Positions 25,592 through 34,406 of a DNA stretch of 50,888 bases are shown piece after piece. The translations under genes and the position numbers were made by a program. Location of the stretch: NCBI GenBank assembly GCA_903897145.1, contig CAIUAN010000018.1, positions 1 through 50,888 on the forward strand, in the 5' to 3' direction. Below the pieces are notes generated by a model. It did no database searches. It was not told the DNA's origin and saw only the letters and a program-made list of their open reading frames with translations. The DNA comes from an uncultured Bacteroidia bacterium. GTDB lineage: Bacteria; Bacteroidota; Bacteroidia; Bacteroidales; Prolixibacteraceae. How positions within the stretch are numbered: position 1 is the stretch's first letter; each line of letters begins with the position of its first letter.

Positions 25592-26263
25592 ATGGGCGTG
25601 ATAGTGGCCTTATTAATACTAATTAGCTGGATTGGACATCTGTTCTACACTTTGCAAAACCAGCCAATAGCTCCTCAAGATCCTTGGTTTTGGATTCACT
25701 TGGCTTTGCAGATTTGGCTGTTTACGGGTCTTTTTATTACGGCTCATGATGCCATGCATGGCACTGTGTCGAAAAGTAAAATCATGAATTCTTTCCTTGG
25801 TGTTACCTCGTCGATGTTGTATGCTGGACTCTGGTATCCGATGCTTAAGAAAAAGCATTTCTTGCATCATCAACATACTGCAACAGGTCAAGATCCAGAC
25901 TATTCGGTAACCAATCAGTATTTTCTAGTTTGGTGGTTTAGTTTTATGAAACAATACATCACGATCTGGCAGATCTTAATTATGGCATCACTGTTTAACC
26001 TTGGATTGATTTGGTTTAGTGAACCGCAATTGATTATTTTTTGGGTTGTCCCTTCAATTCTTTCAACCTTTCAGTTATTCTATTTTGGCACTTATAGACC
26101 TCATCGAATGCCGCATGAAACGATCTCGGCACCTCACTTTGCAAGAAGTCAAAAACGAAACCATTTATGGGCGATGCTCTCCTGTTATTTCTTTGGTTAT
26201 CATTTAGAACACCACTCATCGCCAGGCACTCCATGGTGGCAATTGCACCGGATAAAAAAGTGA
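25592..26263 (+). CDS. crtW: CrtW-type beta-carotene ketolase
   Basis: Membrane di-iron oxygenase that adds 4-keto groups to beta-carotene, using O2. The 223 residues show the histidine clusters of the family: AHDAMHG (51-57), KKHFLHHQHTATGQDPDY (from about 87) and FFGYHLEHHSSPGTPWWQL near the C-terminus, with FGTYRPHR between. This combination is specific for CrtW over fatty acid desaturases. No other carotenoid gene (crtB, crtI, crtY, crtZ) lies in the window, so it depends on genes elsewhere. It converges on the acyl-CoA ligase gene with five bases between the stop codons. Confidence 0.87.
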   Translation: MGVIVALLILISWIGHLFYTLQNQPIAPQDPWFWIHLALQIWLFTGLFITAHDAMHGTVSKSKIMNSFLGVTSSMLYAGLWYPMLKKKHFLHHQHTATGQDPDYSVTNQYFLVWWFSFMKQYITIWQILIMASLFNLGLIWFSEPQLIIFWVVPSILSTFQLFYFGTYRPHRMPHETISAPHFARSQKRNHLWAMLSCYFFGYHLEHHSSPGTPWWQLHRIKK

Positions 26264-26268
26264 ATGGA

Positions 26269-28179
26269 TTATTTATTCCATTTTGCTAGCGACTCCTTGT
26301 TCAGCATATTGCCAATCTCTTTTGCCTCTGGTGTGTAGATATACTCCATCTCGGTACTGAAATGTTCTGCGATTTTACTACGAACCATTTTCAAGGTGCT
26401 GTTCAGAAGGTGGTTTTGCTCCGTAAACGACTCTGGCAAGATAATGATGGCAGTTGGTAGCCACCTTTCAGGGAACATCCCTTCATATTTGCCACCTTTA
26501 CGGTAGGCATCGATCTCGATTTTGATTAGTTCGATAGCTTTAGATATGCCTTCAGGACTGCTTGGTGTAAGGTTGTGCTTATTTAAGAATTGATTTATTG
26601 CAGAGATGTTAGGGACAATTAATCCTACTGTATATGGATTTTGATTGTTGTATAACATCGCTTGGTCAATATAAGGCGATTGATCCACAATAGCTTCTTC
26701 GATCCCTTCAGGACTGAATTTTTCGCCATCATTACCAATCAGTAGACTTTTAAAGCGGCCCATCACATATACATAGCCATCCTTTGAAATGTAGCCAAGA
26801 TCTCCAGTGTATAACCATCCATCTTTTAATGTCTCTGCACTGGCTTTGGGGTTTTGCCAATAGCCTTTCATGATATTCTCTCCTCGAACAACCAGTTCAC
26901 CCTTCTCGCCTGCAGGGACTTCATTGCCGTCGTAATCGCATATCTTTAGTTCGATTTTCTTAACTAAGCGACCAGAAGAACCAAATTTTACTCCCAGTGG
27001 AGAGTTAGCCGAGATTACAGGTGAAGCCTCGGTAAGTCCATATCCTTGATAAACAGGTGTTCCAATAGCAGAGAAGAATCTTTGTAACTCTATATCTAAT
27101 AGCGCACCGCCTCCAATAAAGAATTGTAGATTCCCGCCAAAAGCCTGTCTTACCTTTGAAAAGACTAGTTTGTCCCAAAGTAAAACTTCTGGTTTTAAAA
27201 GAGCCCGCCACCCTTTTCCTTTATTCCAACCTTCACCATTGTATTTGTATGCAACTTTTAACCCCCGATTAAATAGCATCGAAGTGATTTTCCCTTTTGA
27301 TTCAATCCCTTTTTCAATATTTTTTCGGAAGCTTTTAAGTAATGCCGGAACACTCATCATAATCTCCGGTTTAAACTCTTGGATATTTGTGGGTACGTTA
27401 CGCAACGTCTCCATCGGTGTTTTACCTACCTGGACCGACCCAACTGACGCTCCCTTGTACATAAAGGTATATAAACAGGCAGTATGCGCAAAAGAGTGGT
27501 CCCAAGGTAATATGGCTAAAGTCTTAAATTTAGGTGAAATATCTAAAACGGTGTTTGCTTGAACCACATTGGATGCATAGTTCAGATGTGTTAGCATGAT
27601 CCCTTTAGGGTCAGCTGTCGTTCCAGAAGTATAGGAGATATTGGCTAAGTCATCGGGTTGAATGTTCGTCCATACCGCTTTAAACTCCTCCGCTTGTTTT
27701 GGGGATTTTAAAAATTCAATCCCCTGATCAATTAGATTTTTAAAGTACAAATCTTTAGGCCCTTTATTCTTAATCGGATCCAAATGAATAATAAATTCTA
27801 CATCTGGGATCTCGTCTTTTATCTCTTCGATTTTCGAAGCCTGACCAGCAGAGACAATAACCATTCTAGATCCTGAATGAATCAATCTGAATTTTAATTC
27901 TGGTGATTCTAGTTTGACAGATAATGGCACATTAACGGCCCCGCAATATAAGATTCCAAGTTCACTAATCAACCATGAGTTCTGACCTTCAGACAAAAGT
28001 CCAACACGCTCACCTGGCTTTAATCCAATAGTTATAAGTCCTGCAGCAAAATGATATACCTGTTGTCGAATTTCGAGATAGGTGGAGGGGGCGAATTGGT
28101 TCTTGCTCTTCTCCCATAACAACGGATTGTTTGGAAATTTCGTTACGCTGGTCTCAAATAGTTCAATAAGTGTTCTCAT
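26269..28179 (-). CDS. Long-chain fatty acid-CoA ligase (AMP-forming)
   Basis: ANL-superfamily enzyme that activates fatty acids through an acyl-AMP. 636 residues. Motifs: ISYTSGTTADPKGIMLTH (P-loop), YQGYGLTEASPVIS (core), GWLYTGDLGYISKDGYVYVM and GRFKSLLIGNDGEKFSPEGIE (hinge). This is the FadD15/FAA1-like long form common in Bacteroidota. It seems to be a single-gene unit: galM lies 89 bases upstream on the same strand. The exact acyl substrate cannot be read from sequence. A small dyad GTGTTA/TAACAC (28222-28241) precedes it. Confidence 0.9.
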   Translation of the reverse strand: MRTLIELFETSVTKFPNNPLLWEKSKNQFAPSTYLEIRQQVYHFAAGLITIGLKPGERVGLLSEGQNSWLISELGILYCGAVNVPLSVKLESPELKFRLIHSGSRMVIVSAGQASKIEEIKDEIPDVEFIIHLDPIKNKGPKDLYFKNLIDQGIEFLKSPKQAEEFKAVWTNIQPDDLANISYTSGTTADPKGIMLTHLNYASNVVQANTVLDISPKFKTLAILPWDHSFAHTACLYTFMYKGASVGSVQVGKTPMETLRNVPTNIQEFKPEIMMSVPALLKSFRKNIEKGIESKGKITSMLFNRGLKVAYKYNGEGWNKGKGWRALLKPEVLLWDKLVFSKVRQAFGGNLQFFIGGGALLDIELQRFFSAIGTPVYQGYGLTEASPVISANSPLGVKFGSSGRLVKKIELKICDYDGNEVPAGEKGELVVRGENIMKGYWQNPKASAETLKDGWLYTGDLGYISKDGYVYVMGRFKSLLIGNDGEKFSPEGIEEAIVDQSPYIDQAMLYNNQNPYTVGLIVPNISAINQFLNKHNLTPSSPEGISKAIELIKIEIDAYRKGGKYEGMFPERWLPTAIIILPESFTEQNHLLNSTLKMVRSKIAEHFSTEMEYIYTPEAKEIGNMLNKESLAKWNK

Positions 28180-28268
28180 TCTTTCAACTTTTATGTTGGT
28201 GTAGTTTATTTTATGTCGTTAGTGTTATTTAAGGCTAACACGCAAATGGTTTTAATGTTTTAGCTACC

Positions 28269-29318
28269 TTAGGCTAATCCGAATTTGTAAATAGTTTTCG
28301 ATTTAAACGTCTCACCTGGATTAAGTGCTGTTGTTGGAAAACTAGGATGATTCGGAGAGTCAGGGTAGTGCTGTGTCTCTAATGCTAAACCTGCAAATCT
28401 GCCAAATTTTTCACCCCCTTGACCTTTGATGTCCGGAATATAATATCCAGTATACAACTGAATGCCTGGCTCAGTGGTGAATACTTCGACTTTCCGTCCT
28501 AATTTTTCTTCTGTAAGAATCGCCGCTTGAACTAACTTTTGATTTGGGTTTTCTAAAACAAAATTGCAGTCGTAACCATCCGGCAGATCATTGATGCGAG
28601 CTCCCACTAAGGTTGGCGAAGTGAAGTCAAATGGCGTGCCCGAAACTTTCGAAAATTCGCCAGTTGGAATTAACTCCTCGTTATTGACAGTTTTTGTTTG
28701 TGCCGCAATATAAAGTGAATGAGCTAAGATATTCGTTCCATTACCCGCTAAATTCAAATAAGTGTGGTTTGTGAGATTTATAACAGTTTTTTGATCCGTT
28801 GTAGCTTTGTAGTCAATACTTAACTCGTTTTTATTGTTCAATTGGTAGGTAACTGTAAGGTCTAGATTTCCAGGAAATCCTTCTTCCATATGAACACTTC
28901 TGTATTTTAACTCTACCCCAACTTGATTTAATTTACTGATCTCTTTGGGAACCCAAATCACCTTGTCAAATCCTGTGATCCCTCCATGTAAACAATTGTT
29001 TCCATTGTTGAGGGCTAAGGTATACGTTTTTTTATCGAGGGTGAATTTACCTTTCGCAATGCGGTTTGCATATCGGCCTGTAATACAACCAAAGCAAGGG
29101 CAGTGGTCGATATAGGAGTTAGAGATGTAATCTGAAAATGATTTGAATCCTAAGGCTATGTTTACTTTTCTACCCTCTTTATCTGGAGTCTCGATTGCAG
29201 TGATGATTCCCCCGTAGTTTGTTATTTTAACAGTTATCCCATTGTCATTTTTAAGGGTGTATAACAAGATTTTTTCACCCCTTCGGCCCTTGCCAAAAAT
29301 GTATTTTTTTATTTTCAT
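28269..29318 (-). CDS. galM: Galactose mutarotase (aldose 1-epimerase)
   Basis: Interconverts alpha and beta anomers of galactose, feeding GalK. The 349 residues contain NNGNNCLHGGITGFDKVIW (first active-site histidine), NHTYLNLAG (catalytic histidine) and, near the end, ETQHYPDSPNHPSFP with the catalytic glutamate region. No export signal is seen, so it is cytoplasmic. It is divergent from galK with 271 bases between, which holds promoter-like elements for both. Confidence 0.95.
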   Translation of the reverse strand: MKIKKYIFGKGRRGEKILLYTLKNDNGITVKITNYGGIITAIETPDKEGRKVNIALGFKSFSDYISNSYIDHCPCFGCITGRYANRIAKGKFTLDKKTYTLALNNGNNCLHGGITGFDKVIWVPKEISKLNQVGVELKYRSVHMEEGFPGNLDLTVTYQLNNKNELSIDYKATTDQKTVINLTNHTYLNLAGNGTNILAHSLYIAAQTKTVNNEELIPTGEFSKVSGTPFDFTSPTLVGARINDLPDGYDCNFVLENPNQKLVQAAILTEEKLGRKVEVFTTEPGIQLYTGYYIPDIKGQGGEKFGRFAGLALETQHYPDSPNHPSFPTTALNPGETFKSKTIYKFGLA

Positions 29319-29347
29319 TAGGATTCATTTAGTTAGTTAAGCTTACA

Positions 29348-29379
29348 CAAACGTAAAGAATAAAATAAAACAAAGCTAT
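29348..29379 (-). promoter_or_regulatory. Promoter-like elements for galM
   Basis: On the minus strand two matches to TAnnTTTG, TACGTTTG (29355-29348) and TAGCTTTG (29379-29372), lie 30 and 54 bases before the galM ATG. The farther one may instead act as the -33 region of the nearer one. Confidence 0.35.
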
Positions 29380-29537
29380 TTTTTTAGAAATGGAAAAATA
29401 CGAATAAATCCCAACCATCATAATACATCTTTAATTTAAGTGTAAAAATATGATGAGGTATTTTAAAGGTAGTTGTGGCTTTCTTGAATCGCTTAAAGGC
29501 TCAATGAATTGACTTCTGTTAACTTGAGAAATTATTT

Positions 29538-29545
29538 TAAATTTG
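29538..29545 (+). promoter_or_regulatory. -7 promoter element for galK
   Basis: TAAATTTG fits TAnnTTTG, 45 bases before ATG 29590. Confidence 0.42.
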
Positions 29546-29589
29546 TTGTGACCATAAAGTAAATAATCAAAATTATCAAGACAGACGAA

Positions 29590-30750
29590 ATGACAATACA
29601 ACAGCTTAAAGCAAAGTTTATTGAAAAATATGGGGAGGGCGATATTCATGGTTACTTTTCCCCTGGGCGTGTTAACTTAATTGGAGAACATACAGATTAT
29701 AATGGTGGTTTTGTGTTTCCTTGCGCCTTAAGTTTTGGCATTTATTGTCTAGTTCGAATGACTGATCGGAAAACGGTTCGATTTGCTTCTGAAAATCTAG
29801 GTTTTGAGGCTGAGGTCGGTATCGAAGAACTCAGCAAACCAATTGGGAAAGAGTGGGTGAATTATCCTATTGGGGTATTTGCTCAGTTTTTGAAAAAAGG
29901 GTTAGCTTTTGAAAAAGGTGCTGACCTTTTCTTCTATGGCGATGTCCCCACGGGAGCTGGATTGTCCTCTTCTGCTGCTTTGGAGGTGGCAACTGCGGTG
30001 TTGATTAATGAGGAGTATGGATTTGGTCTCGATCGCATTGAGTTAGCCTTGATGGCCCAGAAAGCAGAACACGAATTTGCTTTAGTTAATTGTGGTATCA
30101 TGGATCAATTTGTATCTGCGATGGGAAAGAAGGATCATGCCGTTTTCCTAAATTGTGATACATTGTCCTATGATTTGGTTCCGGTCATTCTTGACGGCGT
30201 AAAGATTGTTATTAGCAATACCAATAGTCCACATAAACTTGATTCTGGAAAATATAATGAACGAGTAGCTGAGTGTCAGGCAGCTGTTAAAGCTATTCAG
30301 CCTTTTCAATCTATCAGTGCTTTAGGCGAAATTTCTTGGGCTGACTTCCTAAAAGTAGAAGCTAAAATTGAAGATTCTACGGTACGTCGTCGTGCCCGCC
30401 ACGTGGTAAGCGAGATTCAACGTACAACCGATGCGGTTACAGCATTAAAAGCTGGAGACCTTGAGAAATTTGGCGTTTTAATGAATGGCTCACACGACTC
30501 CTTGCGCGATGATTATGAAGTGACCGGTCTTGAATTGGACACCATGGTTGAGGAGGGTCGAAAGATTACTGGCGTCATTGGTACACGAATGACTGGTGGT
30601 GGTTTTGGTGGGTGCACAGTGAGTTTAGTAAAAGATGAGGCTGTCGATATATTTGTCAGTCAAGTTGGAGCTAATTATGAAAAGCGGACTGGGCTTAAAC
30701 CACTTTTTTATGTCGCCGAAATTGGTGATGGAGGGAAAAGATTATTCTAG
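29590..30750 (+). CDS. galK: Galactokinase
   Basis: GHMP kinase that phosphorylates galactose at C1, first committed step of the Leloir pathway. The 386 residues show the galactokinase signature GRVNLIGEHTDYNGGF, the ATP motif GDVPTGAGLSSSAALEVA and the third GHMP motif RMTGGGFGGCTVS. The catalytic aspartate lies in NCGIMDQFVSAMG. galT and galE are not nearby; galM is divergent. ATG 29590 is the only sensible start. Confidence 0.97.
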   Translation: MTIQQLKAKFIEKYGEGDIHGYFSPGRVNLIGEHTDYNGGFVFPCALSFGIYCLVRMTDRKTVRFASENLGFEAEVGIEELSKPIGKEWVNYPIGVFAQFLKKGLAFEKGADLFFYGDVPTGAGLSSSAALEVATAVLINEEYGFGLDRIELALMAQKAEHEFALVNCGIMDQFVSAMGKKDHAVFLNCDTLSYDLVPVILDGVKIVISNTNSPHKLDSGKYNERVAECQAAVKAIQPFQSISALGEISWADFLKVEAKIEDSTVRRRARHVVSEIQRTTDAVTALKAGDLEKFGVLMNGSHDSLRDDYEVTGLELDTMVEEGRKITGVIGTRMTGGGFGGCTVSLVKDEAVDIFVSQVGANYEKRTGLKPLFYVAEIGDGGKRLF

Positions 30751-30855
30751 ATAAATAAAATAATTGTGTTGCTGAGTCTTTTAAAAGCTGTATTTTTAAA
30801 TAATCTCCTGGCTCGTAAAAGTGCATTGGTAAAATAATTTTAATTTTGAATCCGA

Positions 30856-31788
30856 ATGAGTGCTCCGTATTACGATATCATAGGCGATGTGCATGGTCAT
30901 GCAACACTTCTGAAGAAACTTCTGAAAGAGTTGGGCTATGCCGTTGTTGGAGGAGTATGGAAACATCCGCAGCGTAAAGCAATTTTTATTGGTGATTTTA
31001 TTAACCGTGGTCCTGAGATTAGAGAAACTATTCAGATCGTACGCTCCATGCAGGAGGCTGGCACAGCCCTTGCAATTCTTGGAAATCACGAATACAGCGC
31101 CATTCTCTATTATATCAAAGACTCAAAGGGCGTTTATCTATCAAAGCACATAGCGGGCAATCGTAATCAAATTCAAAGCACCATTACTGCTTTTTTCACC
31201 CGTGAGGAGGAGTGGCGCGACCATCGCAAATGGCTTCGGACCTTACCATTGTATTTAGATCTAAAAGAGATTCGTATAGTCCATGCTTATTGGAATAATT
31301 CTGATCTGGATTATCTGAAGGGCTTTATCCCAGCAGGAAGACTGAAAAAAGATTTTTTGCGCACCATTCACGAAAAACAACACTCTTCAGCAAACATCAT
31401 ACTTCGGATTCTTAAAGGACTTGATTTTAAATGCCCTTCTGACCTAATTCTGAAATGTTCTGAAGGATTAAGTAGAAAGTCATTTCGGATGAATTGGTGG
31501 GAGTCTCCACTGAATAAAACCTTTCGTTCATTAGCATTTGGGAATAAATTCACCCTCCCGGAATATACTGTTCCAAGAGAACTGGCTCCCTCCTTTAAGC
31601 CTTATGATCTGAATGAACCACCTGTGTTTGTCGGTCATTATAATTTGAGTGAAGGGGCTTCCGTTATGCAAGAAAATATCTGCTGTGTCGATAGCGGGGT
31701 AGTAGGGAATGAAATTCTTTCGGCCTATCGATGGAGCGGCGAAACGAAATTGAGTGCTGCAAATATTGTTAGCGTATCGGCAGACTAA
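30856..31788 (+). CDS. Calcineurin-like metallophosphoesterase
   Basis: Di-metal phosphatase of the PPP type. Motifs in order within the first 90 residues: IIGDVHGH, FIGDFINRGPE and LGNHEYSA; a distant VGHYNLSEG supplies the last metal histidine. Similar proteins include bacterial serine/threonine phosphatases and ApaH/PrpE-like nucleotide hydrolases; sequence alone does not tell which substrate is used. GDFINRGPE replaces the usual GDxVDRGP aspartate with asparagine, as in some PrpE-like groups. A TAATTTTG (30841-30848) lies just 8 bases before the ATG. It converges on guaA. Confidence 0.85.
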   Translation: MSAPYYDIIGDVHGHATLLKKLLKELGYAVVGGVWKHPQRKAIFIGDFINRGPEIRETIQIVRSMQEAGTALAILGNHEYSAILYYIKDSKGVYLSKHIAGNRNQIQSTITAFFTREEEWRDHRKWLRTLPLYLDLKEIRIVHAYWNNSDLDYLKGFIPAGRLKKDFLRTIHEKQHSSANIILRILKGLDFKCPSDLILKCSEGLSRKSFRMNWWESPLNKTFRSLAFGNKFTLPEYTVPRELAPSFKPYDLNEPPVFVGHYNLSEGASVMQENICCVDSGVVGNEILSAYRWSGETKLSAANIVSVSAD

Positions 31789-31825
31789 AGCATTTAGATC
31801 TCTTCAATGCGGCTTTCTTATCCTT

Positions 31826-33355
31826 TTATTCCCACTCAATTGTTGCTGGTGGCTTAGAGCTAATGTCGTAAACTACTCGATTTATTCCACGAACTTTGTT
31901 GATGATGTCGTTCGAGACTTTAGCCAAGAATTCATAAGGTAAGTGAACCCAGTCAGCAGTCATGCCATCTGTTGAGGCCACTGCTCTTAAGGCAACTACA
32001 TTTTCATAGGTTCGCTCATCGCCCATTACACCAACCGATTGAACAGGCAATAGCATAACTCCTGCTTGCCAAACTTTATCGTACAATCCCCATTCTTTTA
32101 GCCCATTGACAAAAATTGCATCTGCTTCTTGCAAAATCCGAACCTTCTCCGGCGTAACGTCACTTAAAATTCGAATTCCTAGTCCTGGACCAGGGAACGG
32201 ATGACGACCTAATAATTCAGGTTTAATTCCTAATGCTTTGCCCACTCTACGCACTTCGTCTTTGAAGAGTAGATTTAAAGGCTCTACAACTTTAAGATTC
32301 ATTTTAGCAGGCAGTCCACCTACGTTATGATGCGATTTTATTGTCGCGGAAGGACCATTGACGGATACCGATTCAATAACATCTGGATAGATGGTGCCTT
32401 GCGCAAGCCATTTAACCTCTTTTATTTTATGTGCTTCAATATCAAATACCTCAATAAAGTCGCGACCAATAATTTTTCGTTTAGTCTCAGGATCCGTGAT
32501 CCCTTCTAGATCAGACCAGAATCGTTCACTGGCATCAACGCCAATCACGTTTAACCCCATATGCTGGTAGGAGTCTAATACATCTTGAAACTCATTCTTT
32601 CGAAGTAACCCGTTGTCGACAAAAATACAAGTTAGGTTTTCGCCAATTGCTTTGTGAAGCAAAACACCTGCAACTGTTGAGTCAACACCACCAGAAAGAC
32701 CGAGTACAACTTTGTCGTTGCCAACAGTGCTTCTTATATTTGCAATAGTTGTTTCAATGAATGAATCGGGAGTCCAGTCTTGCTTACATCCACAAATATT
32801 CACCAAGAAATTTTCAAGTAGGATAGAACCTTCTGTGGTATGATAAACCTCTGGATGAAATTGAATTGCATAAGTCTCTTCACCTTCAATTTTGTAGGCT
32901 GCGTTCTCTACGTCATCTGTTGAGGCGATGATGGTGTAGTTTTTTGGCAAACTAACAATCGTATCGCCATGCGACATCCAAACTTGTGAGTTTGTACTAA
33001 GACCTTTTAATAAACGACTCTCTTTTTCAACAACCGTAAGCTTTGCTCTTCCATATTCTCTAGAGTCTGAAGCCGCAACTTCTCCACCAAAGAAATGAGC
33101 AAGATATTGAGCGCCATAACAGACTCCGAGTAGTGGAAATTGACCTTTAATCTTCTCGAGATTTATTCTTGGACCATTCTCATCACGCACCGAATAGGGA
33201 CTGCCAGAAAGAATTACCCCTTTGACAGAGTCATCTAGTTCGGGATAGTGGTTGAAAGGGTGAATTTCGCAATATACATTATGCTCGCGAACACGGCGTC
33301 CAATCAATTGTGTGTACTGAGATCCAAAATCAAGGATGATAATTTTTTCCTGCAT
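31826..33355 (-). CDS. guaA: GMP synthase (glutamine-hydrolysing)
   Basis: Converts XMP to GMP. 509 residues: class I glutamine amidotransferase (1-190) with the nucleophile in [15 protein letters not shown] and the His-Glu pair in [11 protein letters not shown] pyrophosphatase domain with P-loop [16 protein letters not shown]-terminal dimerisation domain ending PPATIEWE, the conserved GuaA tail. It is a single-gene unit with its own promoter-like element at 33389. Confidence 0.98.
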   Translation of the reverse strand: MQEKIIILDFGSQYTQLIGRRVREHNVYCEIHPFNHYPELDDSVKGVILSGSPYSVRDENGPRINLEKIKGQFPLLGVCYGAQYLAHFFGGEVAASDSREYGRAKLTVVEKESRLLKGLSTNSQVWMSHGDTIVSLPKNYTIIASTDDVENAAYKIEGEETYAIQFHPEVYHTTEGSILLENFLVNICGCKQDWTPDSFIETTIANIRSTVGNDKVVLGLSGGVDSTVAGVLLHKAIGENLTCIFVDNGLLRKNEFQDVLDSYQHMGLNVIGVDASERFWSDLEGITDPETKRKIIGRDFIEVFDIEAHKIKEVKWLAQGTIYPDVIESVSVNGPSATIKSHHNVGGLPAKMNLKVVEPLNLLFKDEVRRVGKALGIKPELLGRHPFPGPGLGIRILSDVTPEKVRILQEADAIFVNGLKEWGLYDKVWQAGVMLLPVQSVGVMGDERTYENVVALRAVASTDGMTADWVHLPYEFLAKVSNDIINKVRGINRVVYDISSKPPATIEWE

Positions 33356-33388
33356 CGGTTGTTGTTTTTTGTCAAAAGGTAATGGTCA

Positions 33389-33396
33389 CAAATATA
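33389..33396 (-). promoter_or_regulatory. -7 promoter element for guaA
   Basis: Minus strand TATATTTG fits TAnnTTTG, 34 bases before the guaA ATG at 33355. Confidence 0.45.
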
Positions 33397-33508
33397 TGGA
33401 TTATTGTCTTAGGGAAGTCGTTGTGTTGAAAAGTTAAGAATTCATTAATAGACTAATTGTTTTGTCTTGCTAATTTTCTGATTTAATTTAGTTGCAACTT
33501 TATCAAAT

Positions 33509-33538
33509 AAAAAATGCCCAAATAAATGAGCATTTTTT
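33509..33538 (-). terminator. Terminator after the DUF1080 gene
   Basis: Arms AAAAAATGC and GCATTTTTT pair over 9 bases around a 12-base loop; on the minus strand the stem ends in T6. It starts 20 bases after the stop codon. Confidence 0.7.
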
Positions 33539-33557
33539 AATCTGTTATGTGGTCGGT

Positions 33558-34322
33558 CTATAATTTCCGAAGCCAAATATTACGATAGCTCACTGGATTG
33601 CCATGATCTTGAAGAGCAATCCCTGCTGGGCCATGAAATTTATATTTTGGAATTCCAATATATTCTGTTGGACCGGATAGCTGAACATTGTTTTGTACTA
33701 AAACACCATTTTGAAGGACCGTTGCTCTTGCAGGGCTAAATAAGGTGCTGTCTGCTTTAAAGCGTGGTGCAGTATAAATTACATCGTATGTTTGCCATTC
33801 GCCTGGTTTTTTGCACACATTCACCAATGGAGGATGTTGTTTATAAAAAGATCCTGCCTGACCATTTCTGTAGGTTCTGTTGCCATAGTTGTCAAGCACT
33901 TGTAGCTCATAACGCTCTTGAAGAAATATTCCTGAGTTTCCTCTCCCTTGACTTTTACTCGCTGTATCTACAACAGCAGGGGTTCGCCATTCGATGTGAA
34001 GTTGGAAATCTTCAAAAGTCATTTTTGTTTTAAGACCACCAGTCCCTTTGGTTACTGTTGCACAATTGTCAGCGACAACCCATCCAGGTGCTTCACCTTT
34101 GTTGTTTGTCCAATTCTGAGCCAATCCTTCAGTTGTGCCATCAAATAAAACGATTGCGTCAGAAGGAGCATTTGAATTGCTTTCAGCAGGGGTGATAACC
34201 GCAACTTCTGGATCCCAAAATTCAGTCATTTCAGGTTTCATCTTTGCATTTTCAGGGTTTTGATGTTGAGCAAATGCTGTAAATGCTCCAAGGAAACTAG
34301 CTACTAATACGATTCTTTTCAT
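33558..34322 (-). CDS. DUF1080 protein, 3-keto-disaccharide hydrolase-like, exported
   Basis: Secreted or periplasmic concanavalin-fold protein of the DUF1080 family (PF06439), some members of which hydrolyse 3-keto-glycosides. Signal peptide at residues 1-18 (ends TAFAQ). Then IVLFDGTTEGLAQNW, the FEDFQLHIEWRTPA strand, GNSGIFLQERYELQVLDNYGN and the typical ending GPAGIALQDHGNPVSYRNIW. Total 254 residues. No partner dehydrogenase is adjacent. The gene stands alone, with a promoter-like CAAAGGTA (minus strand TACCTTTG) at 34393-34400 and a terminator at its end. Confidence 0.9.
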   Translation of the reverse strand: MKRIVLVASFLGAFTAFAQHQNPENAKMKPEMTEFWDPEVAVITPAESNSNAPSDAIVLFDGTTEGLAQNWTNNKGEAPGWVVADNCATVTKGTGGLKTKMTFEDFQLHIEWRTPAVVDTASKSQGRGNSGIFLQERYELQVLDNYGNRTYRNGQAGSFYKQHPPLVNVCKKPGEWQTYDVIYTAPRFKADSTLFSPARATVLQNGVLVQNNVQLSGPTEYIGIPKYKFHGPAGIALQDHGNPVSYRNIWLRKL

Positions 34323-34392
34323 TTTATAAAATTAGATAGATTAATTTATTTGATTTTTCTTAATAATCAGTTGAGTTCTTAAACTGCGATTG

Positions 34393-34400
34393 CAAAGGTA
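34393..34400 (-). promoter_or_regulatory. -7 promoter element for the DUF1080 gene
   Basis: Minus strand TACCTTTG fits TAnnTTTG, 71 bases before the ATG at 34322; it lies just before the stop codon of the upstream phosphohexomutase. Confidence 0.38.
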
Positions 34401-34406
34401 AATTTT

